Positions 1-6,486 of a stretch of 7,823 bases of DNA are shown piece by piece. The position numbers and the translations under genes are program-made. The DNA is from Ignavibacteria bacterium (lineage in GTDB: Bacteria > Bacteroidota > Ignavibacteria > Tepidaquicellales > OLB5), in assembly GCA_026417195.1 (NCBI GenBank), contig JAOADS010000104.1:1-7823 (forward strand). The letters run 5' to 3'. Under the pieces are notes generated by a model. That model saw nothing but the letters and a program-made list of their open reading frames with translations, was not told where the DNA came from and ran no database searches. Each line of letters begins with the position of its first letter. The stretch's first letter is position 1.

Positions 1-81
1 AGCCGGAACTCATTTTTATGGATCCGGGCCTTGAAGCCTGCATATCGAACTGCCTTTCTCGTCCACACGAATCCCACAAGT
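1..81 (-). other. Sequence beyond the nrdJ stop, hairpin-rich, no recognisable coding
   Basis: Read on the minus strand, this is where the rest of nrdJ should be. None of the three frames gives the expected NrdJ continuation: the nrdJ frame hits TGA at 84-82 and two more stops, and the other two stay open but match nothing I recognise. GC is about 51% against about 38% in the adjoining 60 coding bases. Two small hairpins can be drawn: 58-62 with 67-71 (TTCGT/ACGAG around GTGG), and 2-7 with 23-29 (six pairs, one bulge). This could be the beginning of an intron or another insertion, an eroded gene end, or an assembly join. Confidence 0.4.
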
Positions 82-2091
82 TCAAAAGCAAAAAAGAGCA
101 AGATCAGCATCTTCCCTTGCTGCATTAAGTAAATCATCGGGACAATATTTCTTGTTAATTCCCATAGGTGTAATTGAAAGACCTTCATACTCATCCTCCG
201 GCATGTTATAGGCGGCTCTTCTGTGATTACGTATAACCCTAAGCATATGTTTCTCATTTTCCCTGTAACGCGGAAAAGGTCCTAATTCCCTAGCCATCTC
301 AGCAGAAACGGCATATGCTCTCATATGAAGTATAGCGGTAAGAGCGCCTGTAATAGCTAAAGCCTCCTTTGAATCATAAGGTATTCCCATAAGCATAAGC
401 AAACCTCCTAAATTGGCATAGCCTAATCCTAATGTCCTGTATTCATATGATAACTCTGCAATCCTCCTGCTTGGAAACTGTGCCATAAGAACGCTTATCT
501 CCAAAACTATTGTCCAAAGTCTCACAGCATGTCTGTAGTTTTCTATGTTGAACTTTCCTGTTTCCTGTTCATAAAACCTGACAAGGTTAAGCGATGCGAG
601 ATTACATGCAGTGTCATCAAGAAACATATACTCACTGCAGGGATTGGATGCTCTGATAGGACCACCCTCCGGACAGGTATGCCACTCGTTTATTGTATCG
701 TGATACTGAATTCCCGGATCTGCACATGCCCAGGCAGAATATGCTATCTGCTCCCAGAGGTCACGTGCCTTCAGTGTCTTGCATGGAACAGGCTCACGGT
801 TCTCTCTCTTTGCTCTCTGAAGCTCAACACGCCAGTACAGATTCCAGATCCCGTCATTTTCCACTGCTTCCATGAATTTATTTGTAACCCTGATACTGTT
901 ATTTGAATTCTGACCGGAGACTGTCATATATGCTTCACTGTTCCAGTCAGTGTCGTAAACCGGAATATAAATTTCCCTTACACCCTGTTTTGCAAGTTGT
1001 ATAACTCTTTCTATGTAGTTTTCAGGTATAAAGGCTTTGCGTGCCTCGCTTATTGCTTTTGCAAGATGCTTATTCTGCTTGCGGTCAAACTGATCATTTT
1101 CCGGATGGACTTCGTAACATGCCTTAATAATGTTATTTAGGTGTATGTTAAGAAGCCTGGAACCAGCTACAAGGGCTGCTACCTTTTGTTCCTCTATAAC
1201 CTTCCAGTTTATATATTCTTCTATGTCTGGATGATCTAAATCTACTGTTACCATCTTCGCTGCCCTTCTGGTTGTGCCACCGGACTTTATAGCTCCGGCC
1301 GAACGGTCACCTATTTTAAGAAATGACATCAGTCCAGAAGATTTTCCTCCTCCGCTCAGTGGCTCGTTTGCACCTCTGATATTTGAAAAATTAGAACCGG
1401 TTCCTGAACCGTATTTAAACAGTCTTGCTTCACGAACCCAGAGATCCATAATACCACCTTCGTTAACCAGATCATCATCAACAGACTGAATGAAGCATGC
1501 ATGTGGCTGAGGATGTGTATATGCGTCCTCTGACTTTACAAGCTCTCCTGTTTTAGGATCTACATAGTAATGCCCCTGAGACGGACCGCTTATACCATAT
1601 GCCCAGTTTAAACCTGTGTTGAACCATTGCGGAGAGTTCGGTGCAGCCATCTGCATTGCAAGCATATAGCACAACTCATTATAAAAATTAAAAGCATCCT
1701 TCTCGGTATCAAAATATCCATGCTTCCATCCCCAATAAGTCCAGCAACCCGAAAGACGGTGAAAAACCTGTCTTGCATCCCTTTCGCCCGTACATCTCTC
1801 AATTTCCGGAATATCCTTCATTGCTTCGTGATCTGGCTCAGATCTCTGTAACCACACCGGAACCCCTTCCTCATGTACTTTCTTAAGGAATTTCGGAACA
1901 CCAGCCTTCCTGAAATACTTCTGAGCAAGTATATCCGTAGCAACTTGTGACCAGCGCTTGGGAACTATCACATCATTCATTTCAAACACAACCGAACCAT
2001 CCGGATTACGGATAACAGAAGTTCTTTTTTCAAACTCTATTTTTCCGTAAGGGTTAGCGGAGTCATCAGCAAAAAGTCTTTCTACTTTCAT
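82..2091 (-). CDS. nrdJ: Vitamin B12-dependent (class II) ribonucleotide reductase, frame ends early
   Basis: Reduces ribonucleotides to deoxyribonucleotides in the cytoplasm, using an adenosylcobalamin-derived thiyl radical. The NrdJ-type N-terminus (FEKRTSVIRNPDG, residues 20-32) leads into the ten-stranded barrel. The motif HACFIQS gives redox Cys199, NPCSE (483-487) gives radical Cys485 with Asn483 and Glu487, and CNLASLNL gives the second redox residue, Cys496. YGSGTGSNFSNIRG (227-240) is typical of the clade. The ORF stops at residue 669, just after NAAREDADLAL. Family members continue there with a GxRNAQ-like stretch, the phosphate-binding PTGTI loop and C-terminal cysteines, all missing here, so this piece alone should not be active. 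The ATG at 2091 fits the family N-terminus; an in-frame TAA lies 15 bases upstream and no Shine-Dalgarno is visible, which is usual in Bacteroidota. Family assignment is very secure; why the frame ends is unknown. Confidence 0.95.
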   Translation of the reverse strand: MKVERLFADDSANPYGKIEFEKRTSVIRNPDGSVVFEMNDVIVPKRWSQVATDILAQKYFRKAGVPKFLKKVHEEGVPVWLQRSEPDHEAMKDIPEIERCTGERDARQVFHRLSGCWTYWGWKHGYFDTEKDAFNFYNELCYMLAMQMAAPNSPQWFNTGLNWAYGISGPSQGHYYVDPKTGELVKSEDAYTHPQPHACFIQSVDDDLVNEGGIMDLWVREARLFKYGSGTGSNFSNIRGANEPLSGGGKSSGLMSFLKIGDRSAGAIKSGGTTRRAAKMVTVDLDHPDIEEYINWKVIEEQKVAALVAGSRLLNIHLNNIIKACYEVHPENDQFDRKQNKHLAKAISEARKAFIPENYIERVIQLAKQGVREIYIPVYDTDWNSEAYMTVSGQNSNNSIRVTNKFMEAVENDGIWNLYWRVELQRAKRENREPVPCKTLKARDLWEQIAYSAWACADPGIQYHDTINEWHTCPEGGPIRASNPCSEYMFLDDTACNLASLNLVRFYEQETGKFNIENYRHAVRLWTIVLEISVLMAQFPSRRIAELSYEYRTLGLGYANLGGLLMLMGIPYDSKEALAITGALTAILHMRAYAVSAEMARELGPFPRYRENEKHMLRVIRNHRRAAYNMPEDEYEGLSITPMGINKKYCPDDLLNAAREDADLALFCF

Positions 2092-2198
2092 TAATTTAGA
2101 TATTTAAATGTTACTGGAAATATTTTTTGATAAATTAAATTCACCCACAGGTAAATAAACTTAACTGAATTATTTAGATTGAATACAATATGCCTCAT
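2091..2198 (-). CDS. Possible leader ORF overlapping the nrdJ start (TAATG)
   Basis: A 35-codon reading frame runs from the ATG at 2198-2196 to a TAA at 2093-2091, which shares its last A with the nrdJ ATG. The peptide would begin MRHIVFNLNN and is hydrophobic and aromatic in its middle. The TAATG overlap is the usual geometry for coupled translation, and the ORF lies entirely inside the predicted nrdJ leader. Against it: there is no clear ribosome binding site, the DNA is very AT-rich and the composition looks non-coding. It could easily be chance. Confidence 0.2.
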   Translation of the reverse strand: MRHIVFNLNNSVKFIYLWVNLIYQKIFPVTFKYLN

Positions 2199-2229
2199 GT
2201 CTTGCAACTTCTATAATCCTTGGGGAGGT

Positions 2230-2251
2230 CTTTCCTTTGGTTGAAAGAAAG
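2230..2251 (-). promoter_or_regulatory. Hairpin in the predicted nrdJ leader RNA
   Basis: On the minus strand CTTTCTTT (2251-2244) pairs with AAGGAAAG (2237-2230) around the loop CAACCA, giving eight pairs including one G-U. On the plus strand that position is an A-C mismatch, so the structure is better formed in minus-strand RNA. It would start about 15 bases after the predicted transcription start and is followed by ACCTCCCC. A role in leader stability or control is inferred; it matches no riboswitch family I know. Confidence 0.35.
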
Positions 2252-2272
2252 TTTTTACCGTAACGTTGGATT

Positions 2273-2304
2273 CAAAATTAACAGAACAAAAATTGAAATG
2301 CAAA
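2273..2304 (-). promoter_or_regulatory. Predicted Bacteroidota-type promoter for nrdJ
   Basis: TTTG (2304-2301), a 20-base spacer and TAATTTTG (2280-2273) match the Bacteroidota housekeeping consensus TTTG-N19-21-TAnnTTTG exactly. Transcription would start near 2267, leaving a leader of about 175 bases before the nrdJ ATG. Position and orientation suit nrdJ, downstream of the protease terminator. AT-rich DNA makes partial matches common, but an exact match with correct spacing is less so. Confidence 0.6.
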
Positions 2305-2360
2305 TAGTTAACTTTTATTCAAACTCTTGACAAAGTCATAAAGCTAATGCTGACAAGGAA

Positions 2361-2395
2361 TTGTGAAAAAAATTTTTTTAAAAAATTTTTCTCAA
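2361..2395. repeat. AT-rich near-perfect palindrome
   Basis: TTGTGAAAAA (2361-2370) and TTTTTCTCAA (2386-2395) are inverted copies with one mismatch in ten. The 15 bases between them are runs of only A and T, themselves nearly self-complementary. The element lies between the protease terminator and the nrdJ promoter. It could be a bent or easily melted DNA site, a protein binding site or a second termination structure. No function can be read from the sequence. Confidence 0.5.
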
Positions 2396-2470
2396 CATCA
2401 AAACTTATTAAATAACCTGAGTAATAATAACAATAAAAAATAACTACATTTAAAATTCCACATTCCATCA

Positions 2471-2500
2471 ATAAAAACATCCCCTTAAAAAAGGGGATGT
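2471..2500 (-). terminator. Intrinsic terminator of the protease gene
   Basis: A perfect ten-pair stem, ACATCCCCTT with AAGGGGATGT, closes a four-base loop (arms 2500-2491 and 2486-2477). On the minus strand it is followed directly by TTTTAT. It begins 41 bases after the protease stop codon, as expected for a rho-independent terminator. On the plus strand the stem is followed by AACAG, without a T tract, so termination is expected only for minus-strand transcripts. Confidence 0.9.
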
Positions 2501-2541
2501 AACAGTAAATCATTCTCTCTCTTATTAAATTCTCCTAATTT

Positions 2542-2820
2542 CTATTTTATCAGTACGAGTTTTCTTACTGAACTGAAGCTCAACGGCTGAGATACATTCA
2601 TCCTGTAGATATAGATTCCGCTTGCATAATTTCCGCCGTCAAACTTCACGGAATGATAACCGGCTTCAAGTCTGCCGTTAACCAGAGTAATTAAAAGTCT
2701 TCCTGTTAAATCATAAACAGAGATATTTACATCCGCATGAACAGGTAACTGGAAATCTATTACAGAAACCGGATTAGCTGGATTCGGGAAATTCTGCGAT
2801 AGGCTGAACTCAGAAGGCTT
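2542..2820 (-). other. T9SS type A sorting domain of the protease
   Basis: The last 92 codons show the usual pattern: a SLSQNFPNPANPVSVIDF opening, a VNISVYDLTGRLL strand pair, a GYHSVKFDG strand and an ending of YASGIYIYRM followed by a basic, hydrophobic tail. In Bacteroidota and relatives such domains direct a Sec-exported protein through the type IX secretion pore and are often removed during surface attachment. No T9SS machinery gene is in this window. Confidence 0.85.
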
Positions 2821-5800
2821 CGTTATATCAGCAATATCACTGTTTTGAAAATATTCGAAGTTACCGTTGAAGTCTGATTGTTTCAGACGATATTTATACT
2901 TACCGTGATTTAGCTTTATATCCGTGAAGGAATAAGTCTTAGGTTCGCTCACGGTTCCGTTTCCGTTTACGAAACCGATAACATCCCATGTTGTTGTCAT
3001 TCCGTTCTGATCAAGTTTAGTCCTCTGAATTTCAAATCCCTTGTTATTCATTTCCCAATCCGTTGTCCAGAAAAGTAAAACGTTTCTGCCTTGCGTGTTC
3101 AAATTAAATGAGCTTAAACTTACAGGTAGCGGATTATCACTCTGAAGAGAAACTTTAAAGACTGGTTTTGAAGGATCATTGTTATTTATATTCATAACAG
3201 CACGTTCAACAGAAAATATTCCATACTCTTGTTCAGGTTCTAGAGGTGAAGGAGGATTTGATGCTCTCACTGTAAATAAACCACTGTCTCCGGGTGCTAT
3301 CGGAGAAGGAAGAGGGGTAAGCAGTGAAAACTGAGAAGCATACGTGCCGGTAAAATTAACTGAGCTGACTGTTAAATTGGATGTCCCAACGTTTTTAAGG
3401 TAGAAGTTTTTATCAACAAAACCTCCGTTCGGCACAACTCCGAAATTTATAACAGAGTCCTGAGGTATATTCAGTCTTGCGGCCGGACTTAATGTACCTG
3501 AAGTTCTCAGGAAAGTTATCCTTATGCTATCATAAGTGGGAGCATCCGGAGTTGCAACGTCAAAATTCAGAAAACGCCAGTTTCCGTTTGCATTAGTCCC
3601 GTTATATCCACGCATAGTGTAGTCTGGTAAGAAGTGACCGTTAAGATATGGAGGTGTTCCCTGCCACCAGAAAAGCGTTGCAGAATCTGAAACCGTGGTT
3701 CCGGTTATATTAGCTGAGCTTCCACCGTTTCTTGAAAAAAGGCATTTTCTGTTATTGTTTGTGTCGGTTATCGGGGACCAGATAAATAAGATGTTGTCAC
3801 TGAGATAAGTATGCCTGAGATATATTCTAACCTTTGTATTAAGTATAATAAAATTTCCGAAATTTATACTTGGCGAAACTCCATAGTTACCGTCCGGAGG
3901 TGACCAATTAGTTAATCTATCTGTAACTTCTGTGAGACTACCTATTGCATAAAAACATAGCCAGAATGGATTCGGAGCTCCTCTGGGAAAAGTAGTCTGA
4001 TTTCCTGAATTATCATAAGCCCTGATGTAATATTGAACCTGTGTTTCCCATCCCTGACATGGTATCTGAAAAGTGAAATTGTTCCCTGAATTGCTTAAGA
4101 AGTATGCTGAATCCCAGGAAGACCATCCGGAATTATTCTTATTAACGCGGTAGATAATTCTTGGTCTGTTTGAACCTGTAGTTGGAACAGATGTCCCGTT
4201 ATGATCAATTATTTCAGCTGTAATTAGAGTAGGATATGTGCTGTTATGAGATGCTCTGTTTAAGTGATTAATAGTCGGAGGTGTAACGTCCACTCCGGCT
4301 GCAAGCCTGACTGAATTATAAGCGTTTACTCTTCCGTATCCGAAATAGTCATTCCATCTACCGTATGTTTTAGTTTTTGAATAAGGAACGTTGTCTATTT
4401 TATCTGCACCTCTTAAGAGATGTTCCGTAACCTGAAGTCTGGTGAACGATGTATTTACGGACAATATGAGAGCTGCTACACCAGCTGCATTGGGACAGGA
4501 ACATGAGGTCCCGTTAAAAGTAGGTGTGTAATCTGTTGTGCTGTAACCAGGTAGCCCCTGAATATCTGTTGTATAACAGATTGTAGGAGCCACACAATCC
4601 AGATCTCCCCAGCCGGTTGCTTCTCCGTAATTTCCTCCCCACCAGAACTGGTTTCCTGTTCCAGGTGCTTTTTTCTGATCATGTGTTGTTGATGCTCCCA
4701 CTGATATCACATTAGATAATACAGAAGGATAATTAGGCGGATTAAGTCCATCATTACCTGCTGCAAATAAAATAACACACCCCAGACCACCTCTGCCTGA
4801 AGTAGCTGCGTTATTGATAGCTGCATCAAGTGAAGATGATGGGGGAAATGTATGCCAGCTGTTACTTAAAACTTGTACCCCCTTAACCCTTGCAGTGTCA
4901 AAGGCTCTTATTAAAGCTATCAGGTCACTTGTACCGGAAGCATTAAAAATTTTTATCGCCATAATTTTACAGCCTGGTGCAACACCTGCAACACCCGTAG
5001 AGTTATTGAAAACTGCAGCTGCAATACCTGCACAGGCTGTTCCATGCCCGTTAGTATCTCGTGGAACTCCGTATCTGTTCCAGTAAGCATCGTATCCAGC
5101 CATGGAAATATTTGGTCTGAGATCCGGATGTGTTGAATCTATACCTGTGTCAATAATTGCTATAACAACTGATGATGAACCCGTTACATGATCCCATGCC
5201 TGATGAACTCCCATATCAGCACCGGGTATTCCGTTTACGTTCAAATCATCTCCAGCTACATTAAGCCCCCCGGTCGGAACAAGTTGTCCAGTATTCTTTA
5301 ATGCCCATTGCGAGGGATAAAAAGGATCATTCGGGTCGAAGTTCAATAGACAGTAATCGGGATATATAAAGTTTGGTTCACAATATTCAAATATTCCGCT
5401 CCTGCGATATTCCTCACAAAACTCAAGGGCATCTTTAGCAATACCATCAAGTGATTTCAGTAGAAAGCCATTTTCATCATTTACGTTCCCGATTATGTAA
5501 CATCCTTTCTGAATGTTAATAAAATCTAATTTATTTTTGTCTTCTCTGTTTCGTAGCCTGACTATGAACTCATCTGCGGCTATAGCTTTGAAAGAAGGTG
5601 AGTCACCGCGATAAACCCTCGTAATGAATTTTATTCCACTGATTCCAGTGAACCTTCCAATATAAAGCGACGGATTGTGTTCGCTGAGTTTAATATAAAG
5701 TACGCCTTTCCCTATATTTTTAAGGGTATCTGAACTACTAAGCCTGCTTTTTAGCTGATTTACAACATCTGCTGATGCTGTGCTGTTAAGCACTACAGCA

Positions 5801-5919
5801 ATAGCATCTTCTCTTTCTTTTAAATAAATAGGGGAACCGTTGTAATAGTAATAATTAATACTTTGGGAGAAACAAAATCCCCAGATCAGTAAAGTGAAAA
5901 GTAAAATTATTTTCTGCAT
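2542..5919 (-). CDS. Secreted subtilisin-family (S8) protease with T9SS sorting domain
   Basis: A serine endopeptidase predicted to act outside the cell. I use the ATG at 5919 (1125 residues) because AAGGAG sits ten bases upstream and it begins a clean signal peptide (MQKIILLFTLLIWGFCF); the ATG at 5940 would add seven mostly basic residues. Residues about 20-195 are a propeptide. The catalytic domain is about 198-540: Asp257 in IIDTGID, His292 in NGHGTACAG, oxyanion Asn389 in FAAGNDG, Ser472 in NGTSCSCPNAAG. Beyond it lie an Ig-like stretch, a region resembling a proprotein convertase P-domain (about 655-805, ending NGNWRF...DSIRITF), a Hydin/SPD-2-like beta domain (about 820-890), an FN3-like domain (about 930-1028) and a C-terminal type A sorting domain (about 1034-1125). 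Boundaries are by eye. The triad is complete, so activity is expected; the substrate is unknown. The gene has its own terminator. Confidence 0.95.
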   Translation of the reverse strand: MQKIILLFTLLIWGFCFSQSINYYYYNGSPIYLKEREDAIAVVLNSTASADVVNQLKSRLSSSDTLKNIGKGVLYIKLSEHNPSLYIGRFTGISGIKFITRVYRGDSPSFKAIAADEFIVRLRNREDKNKLDFINIQKGCYIIGNVNDENGFLLKSLDGIAKDALEFCEEYRRSGIFEYCEPNFIYPDYCLLNFDPNDPFYPSQWALKNTGQLVPTGGLNVAGDDLNVNGIPGADMGVHQAWDHVTGSSSVVIAIIDTGIDSTHPDLRPNISMAGYDAYWNRYGVPRDTNGHGTACAGIAAAVFNNSTGVAGVAPGCKIMAIKIFNASGTSDLIALIRAFDTARVKGVQVLSNSWHTFPPSSSLDAAINNAATSGRGGLGCVILFAAGNDGLNPPNYPSVLSNVISVGASTTHDQKKAPGTGNQFWWGGNYGEATGWGDLDCVAPTICYTTDIQGLPGYSTTDYTPTFNGTSCSCPNAAGVAALILSVNTSFTRLQVTEHLLRGADKIDNVPYSKTKTYGRWNDYFGYGRVNAYNSVRLAAGVDVTPPTINHLNRASHNSTYPTLITAEIIDHNGTSVPTTGSNRPRIIYRVNKNNSGWSSWDSAYFLSNSGNNFTFQIPCQGWETQVQYYIRAYDNSGNQTTFPRGAPNPFWLCFYAIGSLTEVTDRLTNWSPPDGNYGVSPSINFGNFIILNTKVRIYLRHTYLSDNILFIWSPITDTNNNRKCLFSRNGGSSANITGTTVSDSATLFWWQGTPPYLNGHFLPDYTMRGYNGTNANGNWRFLNFDVATPDAPTYDSIRITFLRTSGTLSPAARLNIPQDSVINFGVVPNGGFVDKNFYLKNVGTSNLTVSSVNFTGTYASQFSLLTPLPSPIAPGDSGLFTVRASNPPSPLEPEQEYGIFSVERAVMNINNNDPSKPVFKVSLQSDNPLPVSLSSFNLNTQGRNVLLFWTTDWEMNNKGFEIQRTKLDQNGMTTTWDVIGFVNGNGTVSEPKTYSFTDIKLNHGKYKYRLKQSDFNGNFEYFQNSDIADITKPSEFSLSQNFPNPANPVSVIDFQLPVHADVNISVYDLTGRLLITLVNGRLEAGYHSVKFDGGNYASGIYIYRMNVSQPLSFSSVRKLVLIK

Positions 5920-5929
5920 GATTCTAATT

Positions 5930-5935
5930 CTCCTT
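5930..5935 (-). promoter_or_regulatory. Ribosome binding site deciding the protease start
   Basis: AAGGAG on the minus strand lies ten bases before the ATG at 5919. It overlaps the coding sequence that would result from the ATG at 5940, so it favours the downstream start, which also gives the better signal peptide. Strong Shine-Dalgarno sites are less common in Bacteroidota than in other phyla. Confidence 0.65.
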
Positions 5936-5977
5936 GTCATTGACTTTGAATTCAGGTTTAATATACAGGAAAAAAAA

Positions 5978-6003
5978 ATTATTTTCTATAATTATTTTCT
6001 ATA
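5978..6003. repeat. 13-bp tandem direct repeat upstream of the protease gene
   Basis: ATTATTTTCTATA occurs twice, end to end and without mismatch (5978-5990 and 5991-6003), about 60 bases before the protease start. On the minus strand each copy reads TATAGAAAATAAT and contains a -10-like TATAGA. It may be part of the promoter region or a pair of binding sites. No exact TAnnTTTG promoter is present in this gap. Confidence 0.6.
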
Positions 6004-6006
6004 ATC

Positions 6007-6043
6007 TACTGTGAATTTTATCTGAAACTCAGATAAGACAGTA
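6007..6043. promoter_or_regulatory. Inverted repeat upstream of the protease gene
   Basis: TTATCTGA (6018-6025) and TCAGATAA (6029-6036) are a perfect eight-base inverted pair around AAC. A second pair, TACTGT (6007-6012) with ACAGTA (6038-6043), encloses it. No T tract follows on the minus strand, so it is a poor intrinsic terminator. It could be an operator or an mRNA structure at the end of the upstream transcript. It lies just upstream of the 13-bp tandem repeat in the direction of transcription. Confidence 0.5.
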
Positions 6044-6066
6044 AATCTATGATGGTTGAGAAAAAA

Positions 6067-6192
6067 CTATTTACTTAAATCACAATGTTCTGCATCTTCA
6101 TTCTTCTTGTGATTAATACCAGAGGGCAAGGCAAATAATTCTGCCTCACCCCGCGGTATCTCAAGAGGAATTTGAATTAGAAATCCCCTCAT
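6067..6192 (-). CDS. Possible 41-residue protein, unknown function
   Basis: An ORF begins with ATG at 6192, 15 bases after the stop of the SBBP gene, with AAAGGA five bases upstream, a good ribosome binding site. The peptide starts MRGFLIQIPLEIPRG and ends in a charged segment, NHKKNEDAEHCDLSK. It has no signal peptide or membrane segment and I do not recognise it. Spacing and orientation would suit the last member of the SBBP transcription unit. The strong hairpin at 6116-6159 lies inside it, and part of the codon pattern may merely reflect that palindrome, so coding is unproven. Confidence 0.3.
   Translation of the reverse strand: MRGFLIQIPLEIPRGEAELFALPSGINHKKNEDAEHCDLSK
6116..6159 (-). 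repeat. 44-base hairpin, best formed in minus-strand RNA
   Basis: On the minus strand ATACCGC plus GGGGTGAGGCA (6159-6142) pairs with TGCCTTGCCCT plus CTGGTAT (6133-6116) around GAATTATT. The result is 17 pairs with one C-C mismatch. Several pairs are G-U on this strand and would be A-C mismatches on the other, which indicates an RNA structure from the minus strand. It lies 49 bases past the SBBP stop. No U run follows, so it is not a standard terminator; an mRNA-stabilising stem or a dispersed palindromic repeat is possible. Confidence 0.65.
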
Positions 6193-6207
6193 TTGGTTCC
6201 TTTATAC

Positions 6208-6486
6208 TCATTTCAACAGCACCATTTTCATTGTCTTTGTGAACTTATGTTTCTCTCCTTCTACTATGATACGGTAAAAATACACTCCGCTTGAATATCT
6301 GCTTCCGTCAAAGGTAACTTCATAAGTTCCGGGAGACAGTTCTCCGTTAAATATTGTCTCCACTTCCTTACCTGTAATATCATATACAACTATCCTGACG
6401 TTACTTAATTTCGAAACTCCAACTTTAAATTTAGTAACCGGGTTGAAAGGATTCGGATAATTCTGGGAGATTGAGAACTGAGCCGG
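6208..6486 (-). other. T9SS type A sorting domain of the SBBP protein
   Basis: The last 92 codons carry QFSISQNYPNPFNP, a VRIVVYDITGKEV strand pair, GTYEVTFDGSRYSSGVYFYR and a lysine-rich tail. It has the same length and layout as the protease's domain but clearly diverged sequence, so the two are separate family members rather than a recent duplication. Confidence 0.88.

Larger units (their letters stand above)
2092..2541. other. AT-rich intergenic region between the protease gene and nrdJ
   Basis: This 450-base gap holds no convincing protein gene. From right to left it contains the protease terminator, an AT-only palindrome, a Bacteroidota-type promoter, a short hairpin in the predicted nrdJ leader and a possible 35-codon leader ORF. 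I looked for a cobalamin riboswitch B12 box and for an NrdR-box palindrome (ACAC...GTGT type) and found neither. Confidence 0.7.

Noticed and set aside
64..68. GTGTG on the minus strand as a group II intron 5' end
   Set aside because: It matches GUGYG, but the nrdJ frame already closed with a stop 14 bases earlier and the bases between do not encode NrdJ, so the exon boundary does not fit.
529..906. Plus-strand ORF of 125 codons opposite nrdJ
   Set aside because: It lies wholly antisense to a conserved reductase frame, has no family motifs and is explained as a shadow of that frame.
2230..2257. Plus-strand terminator (stem followed by TTTTT)
   Set aside because: The stem has an A-C mismatch on the plus strand and no plus-strand gene precedes it; pairing is better on the minus strand.
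2092..2270. Cobalamin riboswitch upstream of nrdJ
   Set aside because: No B12-box-like sequence or matching fold was seen in the leader.
2319..2513. Minus-strand ORF of 64 codons in the intergenic region
   Set aside because: It runs through the protease terminator and the AT palindrome, is made of low-complexity Phe, Tyr and Lys codons, and has no ribosome binding site.
4814..5086. Plus-strand ORF of 90 codons opposite the protease
   Set aside because: It is antisense to the conserved catalytic domain and its composition follows the opposite strand.
5860..5919. Lipoprotein signal in the protease
   Set aside because: The cysteine in LIWGFCF is preceded by Trp-Gly-Phe, which does not fit a lipobox; an ordinary signal peptide is more likely.
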